In this document: positions 34,004 to 34,097 of the stretch, piece by piece
Numbering within the stretch: the stretch's first letter is position 1
How the letters are laid out: every line of letters starts with the position of its first letter
Origin: an uncultured Lachnospiraceae bacterium
GTDB taxonomy: Bacteria; Bacillota; Clostridia; Lachnospirales; Lachnospiraceae
Assembly: GCA_946632055.1 (NCBI GenBank)
Contig: CAMPAR010000016.1
Location: 1 to 34,097 of the forward strand
DNA: 34,097 bases
Direction: 5' to 3'
Notes under the pieces: model-generated
Seen by the model: only the letters and a program-made list of their open reading frames with translations
Databases searched by the model: none
What the model was told of the DNA's origin: nothing
Position numbers and translations under genes: made by a program

Positions 34004-34010
34004 TTTTTTT
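33983..34010 (+). terminator. Terminator-like hairpin between the two tRNAs
   Basis: GGCTT-agcatt-AAGCC (33983-33998), then GAGCC and seven T (34004-34010). The T-tract touches the first base of tRNA-Arg, and no separate promoter for tRNA-Arg was seen, so real termination here is uncertain. Confidence 0.45.
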
Positions 34011-34084
<74 letters not shown>

Positions 34085-34097
34085 ATTTTTTTATGTT

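Overview
The window looks like a chromosomal segment of an anaerobic, fairly GC-rich Firmicute, most likely a gut Lachnospiraceae-type Clostridia. The basis is AGGAGG ribosome sites, repeated TTGACA-17-TATGAT-type promoters, a clostripain-type lipoprotein, a DUF5711 protein, PadR/HAAS and TPM genes, and lipoproteins with Ser/Glu-rich linkers. This is inference from gene families; no rRNA or other species marker is present. Most genes are on the minus strand. No insertion sequence, phage gene or CRISPR array was seen.

Layout. 1-560: 5' end of a sugar ABC permease gene whose promoter lies between two identical LacI-type operators. 686-5950: a Ser/Glu-rich CxxC-repeat lipoprotein, guaB, and a C11 (clostripain) protease lipoprotein. 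6204-7175: an RraA-like protein. 7284-8925: a PadR regulator overlapping a HAAS/DUF4097 membrane protein, with a palindrome on the PadR promoter. 9031-10900: a YkgJ-type Cys-cluster protein that appears to be made from a leaderless mRNA, convergent with and overlapping an orphan CARF-nuclease (DUF1887/Card1-like) gene. 11172-12872: a secreted Cthe_2159-like carbohydrate-binding protein.

12930-16257 is the most interesting part. It is a four-gene minus-strand operon with its own strong promoter. The first gene encodes a small protein with five VY(A/G)GP motifs and a zinc ribbon. The others encode a radical SAM/SPASM enzyme, a protein I do not recognise, and a rhomboid protease. It resembles a peptide- or protein-modification (RiPP-like) system with a repeated substrate motif.

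16562-18784: an apparently intact GH2 glycosidase. 18859-22965: a minus-strand series of soluble hybrid histidine kinase, helical protein with a divergent HD-GYP domain, and an RpiB/LacA/LacB-type isomerase. 23077-25940: an envelope operon (polytopic membrane protein, double zinc-ribbon membrane protein, TPM lipoprotein). 26194-26394: a cold-shock protein. 26531-29414: transketolase then class II fructose-bisphosphate aldolase, linking the pentose phosphate pathway and glycolysis. 29496-33553: a GH2-fold protein that appears to have lost both catalytic glutamates, followed by a DUF5711 protein. 33758-34084: tRNA-Asn(GTT) and tRNA-Arg(TCT), separated by a structured spacer with 28-bp tandem repeats.

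All family calls come from reading motifs without database searches. Start codons were moved from the longest possible ORF wherever a ribosome site or promoter required it.
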